Positions 7,916-16,473 of a DNA stretch of 35,623 nucleotides are shown piece by piece. The position numbers and the translations under genes were made by a program. The notes beneath the pieces were generated by a model. That model saw only the letters and a program-made list of their open reading frames with translations. It was not told the origin of the DNA and made no database searches. How positions within the stretch are numbered: position 1 is the stretch's first letter; each line of letters opens with the position of its first letter. The stretch spans positions 1-35,623 of the forward strand of contig JAEDJS010000013.1 in NCBI GenBank assembly GCA_016296205.1, given 5' to 3'. This DNA is from Treponema sp. (GTDB taxonomy: Bacteria > Spirochaetota > Spirochaetia > Treponematales > Treponemataceae).

Positions 7916-8773
7916 TTATTTATCTTTTGCCAGCAATGTTCTAATTGCTTTGGCCATTGTATCAGAATCGTGACTAGATGCCTGAGATCCTTTTGAGGAA
8001 CTTTGCAAAACATCAGACAATTCCTGTCCTGCAGTGGAAAATTCCGAACTGGAAATAATTCCGTTTTCTGCAGACTGAGCTTTTGTAAGTGGACTTAAAC
8101 CACCAATATCAGGAAGCTCATCTAAATCCCCTCCATCAGTGGAAGTAAGGGATTCAACTTTTAATGAACCTGCTGAAGCTTCCGCTGACTGTTTGTTTGC
8201 TTCTGCCATCTGTTCTTCTGCAGTAAGTGTTTTTACATTCTGACCGTTATTTTTAAATGAAACAGATAAATCAACAGGTTCGAATGAATCTTTCTTACTG
8301 TTATCAGTAACAGCCTCTGCATTATTAGCTCCAGCCTTTGAATTTGCCACGGGAATTGAATCCATTGTATTAACAAAAGGTTTCTTTTCTTCATTTGGCA
8401 TAAGTTCATTAACCGGCTCAGTTTTCTTTTCTACTTCACCAGGTTTTGAATTTTTTCTGGAATTTGCAACACAAAATTCCGGGCCTTTGTCATCGTCCTT
8501 TAACTTTTCATCAGAAATCGTAATGTCTACCAGTGAACCTTTTTCTTCTGTAACCGAAGATCCAGAGCTTGAACCAGATGATTCAAAAGATTCGTCAGAC
8601 AAAAATTGTTCGATAAGAAAGCGAATACCAAAAGCAACAAGAGCAAAAAAGATGCCCATTAAAATTGCTCTTAATAAAGAACGACCAAATCTGTGGGTGG
8701 AAATAATGCTGATTAAGAAAGACAAAACAAATCCAACTGACGCTGGTATAGCAATGATTTTAATTTTGTCCAT
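7916..8773 (-). CDS. Membrane protein with long disordered Ser-rich tail, motility cluster
   Basis: A 285-residue protein of unknown function. Two hydrophobic helices lie at the N terminus (about 5-24 and 33-53, separated by STHRFGRSLL), followed by about 230 polar residues rich in Ser, Asp, Lys and Asn that look disordered and probably face the cytoplasm. T. pallidum also carries a small unassigned gene between the FleN homologue and fliA, so it appears to be a conserved treponemal motility gene; this is from gene order. GGAGG lies five to nine bases before the ATG, and a good sigma-70 promoter sits just upstream, making this the first gene of the fliA group. Tethering a partner at the membrane is a guess. 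Confidence 0.75.
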   Translation of the reverse strand: MDKIKIIAIPASVGFVLSFLISIISTHRFGRSLLRAILMGIFFALVAFGIRFLIEQFLSDESFESSGSSSGSSVTEEKGSLVDITISDEKLKDDDKGPEFCVANSRKNSKPGEVEKKTEPVNELMPNEEKKPFVNTMDSIPVANSKAGANNAEAVTDNSKKDSFEPVDLSVSFKNNGQNVKTLTAEEQMAEANKQSAEASAGSLKVESLTSTDGGDLDELPDIGGLSPLTKAQSAENGIISSSEFSTAGQELSDVLQSSSKGSQASSHDSDTMAKAIRTLLAKDK

Positions 8774-8797
8774 TTAAATCCTCCAACCCTATACTAA

Positions 8798-8826
8798 AGA
8801 ATAAAGTAAAATTCCAATAAAGTCAA
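8798..8826 (-). promoter_or_regulatory. Sigma-70 type promoter for the fliA gene group
   Basis: On the minus strand TTGACT (8821-8826) is separated by exactly 17 bases from TATTCT (8798-8803). The predicted start near 8791 leaves a leader of about 18 bases containing GGAGG before the ATG at 8773. It lies in the 142-base spacer after fleN. It would let the membrane protein, fliA, the FapA gene and the last two genes be made independently of the upstream flagellar transcript. Confidence 0.7.
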
Positions 8827-8915
8827 ATGATTTTTTAAGAGAATATTGCAATAATGTGGGAAGGTGCTTTTGTTTAGGTTTCAAAGGAAAAATCAATTCC
8901 TTATGGAAAAAGAAA

Positions 8916-9800
8916 TTATCTTTTTTTAGCACCCATAATTTTTTTAAGGAAGTTTGAAACTCCGTTTTCTGCGGAAAGATCTGTTTTTTCAATTCTGCCA
9001 ACAATATGCTTAACACACTGGGCTGGTTTAGAAGTTGGATTAACAATCATAAAAGGCTTCTGACGAATAACACTCTGCTCTACCACAGGATCTGCATAAA
9101 CAAACCCAATATAATCAACTTTATAATTAAGGAACTGTCCTACAATATTTATAATTCTTTCACTGATTTTCTTTCCTTCATCAGCAGTATGAACTTTATT
9201 AACAAGAAGTTTAAGATTCAATTCTCTGTTTACAAGTTCAGTTGTGATAATTTTAATGATTCCGTATGCATCAGTAATTGCAGTTGGTTCTGGAGTTGTT
9301 ACAACATAAACTTCATCAGCGGCGGCAACAAACTGCAAAACATTGTTGGCAATACCGGCACCAGTATCAATAATAATTACATCTGCATTTGAAAGTGAGG
9401 CAAATTCCTGAGCAAAATTATCAAGTTCATCAACAGAAAGATTTGCAATTTTAGAAAAACCATTGGCACCTGCAATAAATTTAAAACCAAATTCTGTATC
9501 AAGAATGATTTCACTCATTTTTTTCTGCTTATTGATTACGTGCATAAGGTTGTACTGAGGAACAATATTAAGAAGAACATTAACATTTGCCATTCCCAAG
9601 TCACCGTCAATAAGAATTACTTTTTTTCCAATTTGTGCATAAGCAATTGCCATATTAACTGCAAGGTTTGTTTTACCTACTCCGCCTTTACCACTGGTAA
9701 TTGCAATAATTCTTGTTTTATGATCTTTAGATGCTGACTTTGATTTGGAAGGTTTTACATCACGCATCAATTCCTGAAGTTCTTTTACCTGGTCTTCCAT
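8916..9800 (-). CDS. fleN: FleN/FlhG-type MinD-like ATPase (flagellar number control)
   Basis: A 294-residue P-loop ATPase of the MinD/ParA group, called FleN, FlhG or YlxH in flagellar clusters. The family works with FlhF to set the number and place of flagella and binds the membrane in its ATP form. The deviant Walker A motif SGKGGVGKTN is at 36-45; the second signature LIDGDLGMANVNVLL follows near 62, and DVIIIDTGAGIANNV gives Walker B. The protein ends ...LKKIMGAKKR, a basic C terminus that could aid membrane contact. GAGGGG lies before the ATG. It follows flhF after a 94-base spacer holding a sigma-28-like site, so it may be made separately from flhF. Confidence 0.92.
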   Translation of the reverse strand: MEDQVKELQELMRDVKPSKSKSASKDHKTRIIAITSGKGGVGKTNLAVNMAIAYAQIGKKVILIDGDLGMANVNVLLNIVPQYNLMHVINKQKKMSEIILDTEFGFKFIAGANGFSKIANLSVDELDNFAQEFASLSNADVIIIDTGAGIANNVLQFVAAADEVYVVTTPEPTAITDAYGIIKIITTELVNRELNLKLLVNKVHTADEGKKISERIINIVGQFLNYKVDYIGFVYADPVVEQSVIRQKPFMIVNPTSKPAQCVKHIVGRIEKTDLSAENGVSNFLKKIMGAKKR

Positions 9801-9848
9801 AAATTGCCCCTCGTCAAAACGATTAATTCATAATTTTTATATAAATAA

Positions 9849-9876
9849 ATTTCGGCATTTTTTAAATTTGACTTTA
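9849..9876 (-). promoter_or_regulatory. Sigma-28-like promoter before fleN
   Basis: On the minus strand TAAA (9873-9876) is followed after 16 bases by GCCGAAAT (9849-9856). The known FliA/SigD pattern is TAAA, about 15 bases, GCCGATAT. The implied leader is about 42 bases and contains the GAGGGG ribosome site of fleN. A site with the same spacing and nearly the same -10 lies before flbD. Confidence 0.55.
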
Positions 9877-9894
9877 CAATTACTTAGCAGAAAA

Positions 9895-11199
9895 TTATTC
9901 CTCTGGGCCAAATTTTCTTTCAATGTGATCTCTGTCTATATTGAATTCCACAAGACTTGTTAATGCCTGAACAACATTTGCTTTGTTAATAAATCTCGGA
10001 ACTTCCTGACCATTGGTAATAAATGTAACAGATTTGCCCAGTTCATCTAATACACTGATAACATTACCAATTGTTTTTGTTTCATCACATTTAGTAAGAA
10101 TAATACTATTGAATCCAAACTGTTCGTAATTTTTAATAATGTTCTTTAAATCAGAAGCTTTTGAACCAGCATCCAAAGTTAAAAAAACATCAGCTTTAAG
10201 TTCTTCCAGGTCGATTATTGAATGCATCTTTCCAATGTTTTCATAATCATTTGGACTGATTCCACTTGTATCAATAACAAAATAATCAAACCGGCTTTTA
10301 TTTTGTTTAAAATAAACCTGAACATCTTCCTTACGTTCTGCCTGCACAAATTCACAGGTTATGATTTTACCATAGCGGCTTAACTGTTCAGCGGCACCAA
10401 CTCTCATAAAGTCAACTGTCATCATACAAATCTGAGGAATCTCCTCTCCAGCACTTTTTGCATTAAGAACAAGTTTTGCTGTTAATTTTGCAACAGTTGT
10501 AGTTTTACCAACACCAGTTGGACCTACAAGAACAATTACATGAGGTGGCCTGTGATGTTTAAGTTCTGCAATCTGAATAGATTCACCAATCCAGTCTACA
10601 ACAGTTTTTTCTACCAGTGGAAAATCAGAAAGTTCTTCAAGAGTGAATTCCGATTTTAAACGGTTTACTATTTTGTTAATGTATTTTGTTGTAAATTCAT
10701 TGGCTTCAAGCATTTCAGAAATTCGCTGAATAGATGGATTCAATCCAGTATCATTTGAATTTGATGCAAAATCTTTAGAACTGATAACCTGGGATAAAAA
10801 TTCAACCTGCTCAGTTAATTTTGCTATCTGCTGAGAATTATTATTTGTTGCAGTTGCGGTGGCAAGAATTTGATTTCTGTTTTTTAAAAATTCCTCTGTT
10901 TCTGCCTGTCTTTGAATCTGTCTTGCACTGGCTTCTAAAAAATCATTTTTGTATTCATTTTGAGAAATAACAGGTGCTGTTTGAATTGGCGTTGGCTGAG
11001 ATTTTCTTTTTTTAACATAATATTCAACACGCACAATGTCTTTCTGACCAAAACCAAGAAATCCACCAGGAACAGGAATACTTTTATGATCTACAATCTC
11101 AAAATCATCACCATAAATTTTCTTAATTTTTCTTCTACAATCATCAAGAGATTTTCCTTCGATGCTCTTTAAATCATTTGCATAATCATAATTATTCAT
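9895..11199 (-). CDS. flhF: Flagellar SRP-type GTPase FlhF
   Basis: GTPase of the signal-recognition-particle group that sets flagellar position at the cell pole, with FleN as its partner. The N-terminal part (about 1-70) has the FlhF start with the FGQKDIVRVEYYVKKRK strand, a disordered linker runs about 75-165, and the NG domain fills the rest. G1 is GPTGVGKTTTVAKL starting near residue 226 of the 434-residue form; DFMRVGAAEQL (G2/I-box), IDTSGISPND (G3) and ILTKCDE (G4) follow. I start it at the ATG at 11199 because GGGGA lies just upstream; an upstream TTG at 11211 would replace that ribosome site. The start overlaps the end of flhA by eight bases. Confidence 0.95.
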   Translation of the reverse strand: MNNYDYANDLKSIEGKSLDDCRRKIKKIYGDDFEIVDHKSIPVPGGFLGFGQKDIVRVEYYVKKRKSQPTPIQTAPVISQNEYKNDFLEASARQIQRQAETEEFLKNRNQILATATATNNNSQQIAKLTEQVEFLSQVISSKDFASNSNDTGLNPSIQRISEMLEANEFTTKYINKIVNRLKSEFTLEELSDFPLVEKTVVDWIGESIQIAELKHHRPPHVIVLVGPTGVGKTTTVAKLTAKLVLNAKSAGEEIPQICMMTVDFMRVGAAEQLSRYGKIITCEFVQAERKEDVQVYFKQNKSRFDYFVIDTSGISPNDYENIGKMHSIIDLEELKADVFLTLDAGSKASDLKNIIKNYEQFGFNSIILTKCDETKTIGNVISVLDELGKSVTFITNGQEVPRFINKANVVQALTSLVEFNIDRDHIERKFGPEE

Positions 11200-13333
11200 G
11201 TATTTCCCCAATAATTTCTAAGTTTATAAGATTGCCAGCTGCAAGAACTTCATTTCCAGAAATAACAATTGCTTTAGGAAATTCTTTACTGATGGCAGAT
11301 TTTACAAGATATCTGATAGGCTGACTAGTAAGAATAATAGGCAGATAATTATTTTGAATAACAGAAGTCAAAGAATTATTCAATGCACTTATAAACCTTC
11401 TTCCAGTTGGAATATCAAAAGATACAAAAGGTGCGCTTCCCTGAGGATAATTTGCATGTTCCATAACAGTTCTTTCCAGTTCTTCACTTAATCTGACTAC
11501 ATGGAGAATCCGCTCATTTTCATCAACATACTGGAGACAAATTTGAGCACCTAAAGCTTCCCGGACTTTTTCTGTAACTTGATAAATATCCTTTGAATAA
11601 GGAGCATAATCAGCCATCGCCTCAAGAATTGGAACAAGATTTCTGATTGATACCTGTTCCCTGAGAAGATTTCTAAGAACTGCTTCAATCTGGCCGTAAG
11701 TAAATGGATTTTGTCCGGAAAGTACTTCATCAACAATAACAGCATTAGTTTCCTTAATGTGATCAATAAGAGATTTAACTTCCTGACGTGTAAGAATTTC
11801 TGCTGCATGCTGACGGATAATTTCTGTAATATGAGTTGCAATAATAGTAGGCGGGTCAATTACAAAATAACCTGCTTTCTCTGCTTCAATTCTTCTTTCT
11901 GCAGGAATCCAGATTGCATCATTTCCAAAAGCTGGTTCCTTTGTTTTTTCACCTTGAATTTCTTTGTCTTTTGGAATTCCATGTCCTGGTGCCATACACA
12001 TAAAACTGTTCATTTTAAGACGGCTTCTGCCAACTTCAATTCCCCGGATTTTAAATGAATATTCATCCCGATCAAGACTCATATTGTCACGGATACGGAT
12101 TGGAGGAACAATAAGTCCAAGATCAGTACCAGTTTCGTTTCTAATATTTGTAATACGGTTAAGAAGTTCCGCACCTTTATCTTTATCAACAAGAGAAAGC
12201 AGACCGTAACCAAGCTCCAGAGAAAGGGGATCAACATTAATAACAGTTTGAGTTTCCCCGGAAGATTTTCCTGCCGATGATTTCTGTTTTTCTGCAGCTT
12301 CGGCTTCTTTTCGCTTAATTTCATCAATTTTAGCAGATTTATTCAACCTGAATCCAAGGTAAATAAATAAACCACCAAATGGAAGTAAGACAAGTGATGC
12401 AGCGTTGTGGAAAGCAATTCCAACAACAATAAGAGTGCCGCCTACAATGTAGTAAACAGTTGAAGAAACTGTGAATTCCTTTTTGAGTTTATCAGAAAGA
12501 TTTTCTGAAGTATCACTGGCAGTAACAAGAAGACCAGTAGCAAAAGACATAATAAGAGCTGGCAGTTGGCTTAAAAGACCATCACCAATTGTAAGTTTTG
12601 CATAACTTGCCAGAGCGTCTGTAAAAGACAAGTTATTTTTAATCATACCAATAATAAAACCGCCAACAAGGTTGATTACTGTAATAAAAATTCCAGCCTT
12701 AACGTTTCCGCTTACAAATTTAGTTGAACCATCCATTGCAGAGAAGAATGAAATATCACGACGAATTTTATTGCGTTTTGCTTCTGCTTCTTCCTGAGTG
12801 ATTTTCATGGAGTTTTCTTCCTGGGAAATATCCATCATTTTAGGATTCATGGCATCCAGTGTGAATCGTGCTGCTACTTCAGAAACACGATCTGCACCTT
12901 TTGTAATAACAATAAGCTGAACAATCATAATGATAAGGAAGATAACGAATCCAACAACAATATTGTTACCAGTAGCAATATTTGCAAAGCTCTGAACCAT
13001 TGAACTCTGGCCTTCCATATTAATGTTTGAACCGCTGCCTGTTACCTGGGCTGTAAGAATGAGTCTGGTTGATGAAATATTAATTGCAAGCCCGAACAAT
13101 GTTGTAAAAAGAACAACCTGTGGAAAAGTAGAAAAATCTGATGCATTTTTACTTGAAATAACCACCATAAGAATAACAATAGCTATGGCAAAATTCATAA
13201 CCATTGCCAGATCAATTAACATCTTAGGAAGTGGAATAAACATCATAAGAACTGTTACAATAAGTGCAACAGGAACAGCATTATTAATAATTGTCTGGAG
13301 AAAATTTCCCCTTACTCCTTTTTCTTTTGCCAT
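11192..13333 (-). CDS. flhA: Flagellar export apparatus protein FlhA
   Basis: Large inner-membrane component of the flagellar type III export gate; its cytoplasmic ring docks chaperone-substrate complexes. The 713 residues have about eight membrane helices in the first 320 or so, with the conserved cytoplasmic loop between helices 4 and 5 (KGADRVSEVAARFTLDAMNP, then RRDISFFSAMDGSTKFV). The soluble domain from about 360 contains LELGYGLLSLVDKDKGAELL and DPPTIIATHITEIIRQHAAE. I chose the ATG at 13333, preceded by GGTGGGGG; a TTG at 13357 opens the frame further but would place that ribosome site inside the gene. It follows flhB closely and overlaps flhF. Confidence 0.97.
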   Translation of the reverse strand: MAKEKGVRGNFLQTIINNAVPVALIVTVLMMFIPLPKMLIDLAMVMNFAIAIVILMVVISSKNASDFSTFPQVVLFTTLFGLAINISSTRLILTAQVTGSGSNINMEGQSSMVQSFANIATGNNIVVGFVIFLIIMIVQLIVITKGADRVSEVAARFTLDAMNPKMMDISQEENSMKITQEEAEAKRNKIRRDISFFSAMDGSTKFVSGNVKAGIFITVINLVGGFIIGMIKNNLSFTDALASYAKLTIGDGLLSQLPALIMSFATGLLVTASDTSENLSDKLKKEFTVSSTVYYIVGGTLIVVGIAFHNAASLVLLPFGGLFIYLGFRLNKSAKIDEIKRKEAEAAEKQKSSAGKSSGETQTVINVDPLSLELGYGLLSLVDKDKGAELLNRITNIRNETGTDLGLIVPPIRIRDNMSLDRDEYSFKIRGIEVGRSRLKMNSFMCMAPGHGIPKDKEIQGEKTKEPAFGNDAIWIPAERRIEAEKAGYFVIDPPTIIATHITEIIRQHAAEILTRQEVKSLIDHIKETNAVIVDEVLSGQNPFTYGQIEAVLRNLLREQVSIRNLVPILEAMADYAPYSKDIYQVTEKVREALGAQICLQYVDENERILHVVRLSEELERTVMEHANYPQGSAPFVSFDIPTGRRFISALNNSLTSVIQNNYLPIILTSQPIRYLVKSAISKEFPKAIVISGNEVLAAGNLINLEIIGEIHE

Positions 13334-13380
13334 TAGAGCCCCCACCCGTATAAGCAAATTTATATTATCTAACTAGAATC

Positions 13381-14541
13381 TTAATTTTTTTTATGCTTAT
13401 TTACATACCCCACCTGTGCGTAAATAAGAGCTACTGCTTTAATATATTCATCAGGAATTATATCACCAATTTCTGAATTTGTATAGATATCCCTGGCTAA
13501 AGGTTTATTTTCTACAACTGGAATATCATTGTCAAAAGCAATCTGTTTAATTCTCTGAGCTGTAAGATCTTCTCCTTTAGCATTAACAACCGGAGCATCA
13601 GAAATTTCTGTATCATATTTTAAGGCAACTGCAAAATGTGTAGGGTTTGTAACAACTACGTCGCTTTCCTGAACAGCCTGCATCACATTTTTTGTCAAAA
13701 GCTGCTGCTGCATCTGAATAAGCTGAGCCTTTATCTGGGGATCCCCTTCCATTTCTTTATATTCTTGCTTTACTTCCTGAACAGACATTTTGTTGTCCCT
13801 AAGGAAAAATCTTTGCTGCATAATAAAATCAACAATAGAAATAATACAGAAAATCACGGAACAGATAATTAAAACCATAACAACAATTCTGGAAACCTGT
13901 TTCACTGCAACTTTAATATTTCCTGCCTGCAGCAAAAGAAGAAGGTTTTTATATCTGATCATTAATACAACAACAATTACAACAACTATCAGAATTACTT
14001 TTCCCAGAGTTGTACCAAGCTTAAAAAATCCTTTGCGGGAAAAAATATTTTTAAAATATTCACCAAACCCTTTGATAATATTCAGTCGATTAAAGTCTGG
14101 TTTAATTTTGCCTGGTGTAAAAAGAAATCCTTTATTCTGGAAAACATTAACAACAATTCCAATAATCAATCCAACTGCAAGAAATGGAAGACAGGAAATT
14201 ACAAAAGTGCTAAGAAACAAATATCCGTAACGCTGACCATTTAAATCTGCATAGGAAGCATTTTGAATACAGTACTGCATAACACTTTCAAATCTGTTTT
14301 CTATAAATGGACCAATAGCCACAAGCATAAGGGAAATTACAAGAAGAATAAATGAACCTGCCAAATCCTGACTTTTTGGAAGCCGGCCCTCTTCTCTAAG
14401 TTTCTTTAACCTGTGCTCAGTTGGATCCTCTGTTTTGCCTTCATCTTCCGGCGCAAACCACTGAAGGTCAATCTGAGAAATTTTCTGGGGAACTTTTTCT
14501 TTTTGCAAAAAACTTTCACCGGGAGTAATAATTCTAATCAT
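13381..14541 (-). CDS. flhB: Flagellar export switch protein FlhB, N-terminally extended
   Basis: Export-gate protein that switches substrate class after self-cleavage. The 386 residues have four membrane helices between about 60 and 240 and a cytoplasmic domain whose cleavage motif NPTH is at 299-302, in the setting DVVVTNPTHFAVALKY, so autocleavage should be intact. The usual family start (EDKTEDPTEHRL-like) appears only at residue 33 as DEGKTEDPTEHRLKKLREEG, so about 30 extra residues precede it. The start seems real: GGAGGAG lies five bases upstream, and the ATG shares a base with the fliR stop (TGATG). The role of the extension is unknown. Confidence 0.96.
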   Translation of the reverse strand: MIRIITPGESFLQKEKVPQKISQIDLQWFAPEDEGKTEDPTEHRLKKLREEGRLPKSQDLAGSFILLVISLMLVAIGPFIENRFESVMQYCIQNASYADLNGQRYGYLFLSTFVISCLPFLAVGLIIGIVVNVFQNKGFLFTPGKIKPDFNRLNIIKGFGEYFKNIFSRKGFFKLGTTLGKVILIVVVIVVVLMIRYKNLLLLLQAGNIKVAVKQVSRIVVMVLIICSVIFCIISIVDFIMQQRFFLRDNKMSVQEVKQEYKEMEGDPQIKAQLIQMQQQLLTKNVMQAVQESDVVVTNPTHFAVALKYDTEISDAPVVNAKGEDLTAQRIKQIAFDNDIPVVENKPLARDIYTNSEIGDIIPDEYIKAVALIYAQVGYVNKHKKN

Positions 14542-15371
14542 CAGACTCCTCCAGATCCAGTAAATTTGGCAGCAGTAAAAAGATGCTCAATTTCCTTAAA
14601 TCCCTGAGTAAAAACTGGACCAAAGAAATTGATTATTACCGGAATGAGAACAGTAAGAATCAAATAAGTTGTAAGAAGATAAATCGGGAAACCTTCGCTT
14701 AAAAGGTTCATCTGTGGGGCGGCCTTGGAAAGCAAACCGATTCCAACAGTAAGCACAAACAATGTTCCCAGAATCGGAAGGGAAATTATTGTGGCATCAT
14801 AAAATAAAATGGAAAGCCCTTTAAAAAGAAATTTAATAACATGATCAGAATTTTGAACAATTGACATAGCACTTATTGTCTGAAAACTTGCAGAAAGCCC
14901 TTTTGTAAAAAGCAAAAGAAACCACTTATTCTGCAAAAACACAAGCATTGCCACAAGGTTAAAAAGCTGTCCCATAATTGGATTTTCTACCTGACTTAAA
15001 ACATCGTAAACTTCGGCTGCACTAAAACCAAGCTGGAAAGAAAAAAACTGACCAGCACTGGAAAAAACTGCAAAAATTATGTTTATGTAAAGACCAATTA
15101 AAAGACCAATCAAAACTTCACCGGCAACAAGAAAAACATAATTCAAGTTGAATTCCCCGGTTGCAGAAATAAACTGTGCGTAATCAGAAAAAGTTCCGGA
15201 AGCAAGACTTATTTGTGGAAGTACCATAAAAGCCATAAATCCACTTAATGCCAATTTTGAACGTCGAGGTGTGCTTCTTGTTGAGAACAATGGAACTGAC
15301 ATTAAAAGGGCAAATATTCTTGCAGCTAAAAGCAAAAAAACTGGTGCCCCCGCAACAATTTGATTCAACAT
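14541..15371 (-). CDS. fliR: Flagellar export apparatus protein FliR
   Basis: Integral membrane component of the export gate core formed by FliP, FliQ and FliR. The 276 residues, close to the usual 260, contain about six membrane helices. The N-terminal segment (FLLLAARIFALLMSVPLFST) and the conserved central GQFFSFQLGFSAAEVYDVLSQ region support the call. The end, PVIINFFGPVFTQGFKEIEH, is typical. Only 10 bases separate it from fliQ, and the sequence before the ATG (TATAAAAA) has no Shine-Dalgarno, unlike its neighbours, so initiation probably depends on ribosomes finishing fliQ. That could help keep FliR scarce, as a single copy is used per export gate. Confidence 0.95.
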   Translation of the reverse strand: MLNQIVAGAPVFLLLAARIFALLMSVPLFSTRSTPRRSKLALSGFMAFMVLPQISLASGTFSDYAQFISATGEFNLNYVFLVAGEVLIGLLIGLYINIIFAVFSSAGQFFSFQLGFSAAEVYDVLSQVENPIMGQLFNLVAMLVFLQNKWFLLLFTKGLSASFQTISAMSIVQNSDHVIKFLFKGLSILFYDATIISLPILGTLFVLTVGIGLLSKAAPQMNLLSEGFPIYLLTTYLILTVLIPVIINFFGPVFTQGFKEIEHLFTAAKFTGSGGV

Positions 15372-15381
15372 TTTTTATATT

Positions 15382-15651
15382 TTATTTTGCCATTTTTGGA
15401 ATCATTCTGAAAACATTAATTGTCCACTGACTTAAATCAGTAAACATGAATCCGCTGAACAAAGCAATTACAATAAAAATAACAATCAGCTTTGGAAGAA
15501 AAGTAAGAGTTGATTCCTGGATACTTGTTACCGCCTGAAAAATAGAAACGATAAGACCAATAATCAGAGCTGCTCCTAAAATTGGAAGTACAAGCTTAAA
15601 AATTTCAAAAATCCCAGATTGAACAAGACTAGTAATTGTATTCATTCCCAT
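15382..15651 (-). CDS. fliQ: Flagellar export apparatus protein FliQ
   Basis: An 89-residue two-helix membrane protein of the FliPQR export gate. Helices run about 14-40 (IFKLVLPILGAALIIGLIVSI) and 53-75 (LPKLIVIFIVIALFSGFMF), joined by the conserved AVTSIQESTLTFLPK loop. Length and loop are standard. A strong ribosome site AGGAGG lies before the ATG, in contrast to fliR downstream. The gene follows fliP after 12 bases. Confidence 0.96.
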   Translation of the reverse strand: MGMNTITSLVQSGIFEIFKLVLPILGAALIIGLIVSIFQAVTSIQESTLTFLPKLIVIFIVIALFSGFMFTDLSQWTINVFRMIPKMAK

Positions 15652-15663
15652 TTTTTAGACCTC

Positions 15664-16473
15664 CTAGTGAAGAACAGAAATAAACAATTGCTGAGTAAGC
15701 AGATTCCAGCCATCAATCAGAACAAAAAGAATCAGCTTGAATGGCATGGAAATCTGTGCAGGAGGAAGCATCATCATACCCATACTCATTAAAATACTGG
15801 CAACAACAATATCAATAATAATAAACGGAATGTATAGAAGAATACCTATCTTAAAAGCCACCGTAAGTTCGTGAAGAATGTAGGCAGGAATCAAAATATA
15901 GGTTGGAACATCAGCAAGAGTATTTGGTTTTTGAAGTTTTGCCATACTCATAAAACTTTTGATGTATGTAGTATCTTCTTCCATCTGACTGAACATGAAC
16001 ATTCTCAAAGGACTTTCTGCTTTAGAATATGCTTCTGTCAAAGTGATTTCATTATTGGAAAGAGGTTTAAATGATTCATTGTAAACCTTATTAAAAGTGG
16101 GCCACATTACAAAAAGTGTCATAAAAAGAGCAATTCCGTTAAGCACTGCTGTTGGAGGAACCTGCTGCAAAGAAAGAGCACGCTTAATAAAATCAAGTAC
16201 AATGGAAAAGCGCAGAAATGTTGTAGTAAGAATAAGAATACTTGGTGCAAGAGAAAGCAAAGTAAGGAGTATCAAAAGTTGAACCGAAAAGGCAACTTCT
16301 TTACCAGTTCTTGGAGCCCGTGCTGAAAATTCAATATTTGGAAAATCAATTCCTGTTATATTCTGTGTCATTTCTGTGCGGCCATTGGTAGCTACCTGAG
16401 AAGCAGCTGGAATTAATGAAAACAAAGAAATGAGCCCAATAAGAAAATATTTCCTGATTTTAGAAAATCTCAT
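15664..16473 (-). CDS. fliP: Flagellar export apparatus protein FliP
   Basis: Core export-gate protein; five copies with FliQ and FliR form the channel. It has 269 residues. A cleavable-looking signal sequence (KYFLIGLISLFSLIPAASQ, about 9-27) is expected because FliP is one of the few export components made with one. Family motifs include LSLAPSILILTTTFLRFSIV near 76, LSLQQVPPTAVLNGIALF and the C-terminal MSMGMMMLPPAQISMPFKL. The ATG shares its A with the TAA stop of fliO, and GGAG lies 8-12 bases upstream. No anomaly is seen. Confidence 0.97.
   Translation of the reverse strand: MRFSKIRKYFLIGLISLFSLIPAASQVATNGRTEMTQNITGIDFPNIEFSARAPRTGKEVAFSVQLLILLTLLSLAPSILILTTTFLRFSIVLDFIKRALSLQQVPPTAVLNGIALFMTLFVMWPTFNKVYNESFKPLSNNEITLTEAYSKAESPLRMFMFSQMEEDTTYIKSFMSMAKLQKPNTLADVPTYILIPAYILHELTVAFKIGILLYIPFIIIDIVVASILMSMGMMMLPPAQISMPFKLILFVLIDGWNLLTQQLFISVLH

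Noticed and set aside
8881..8900. AAGGAA / TTCCTT short inverted repeat after fleN as a terminator
   Set aside because: Only six pairs with a seven-base loop and no U run behind it.
13334..13357. Upstream TTG start for flhA (and similar TTG starts at 11211 for flhF and 20117 for fliL)
   Set aside because: In each case the TTG start would place a good Shine-Dalgarno inside the coding region; the following ATG has that site at the right distance.
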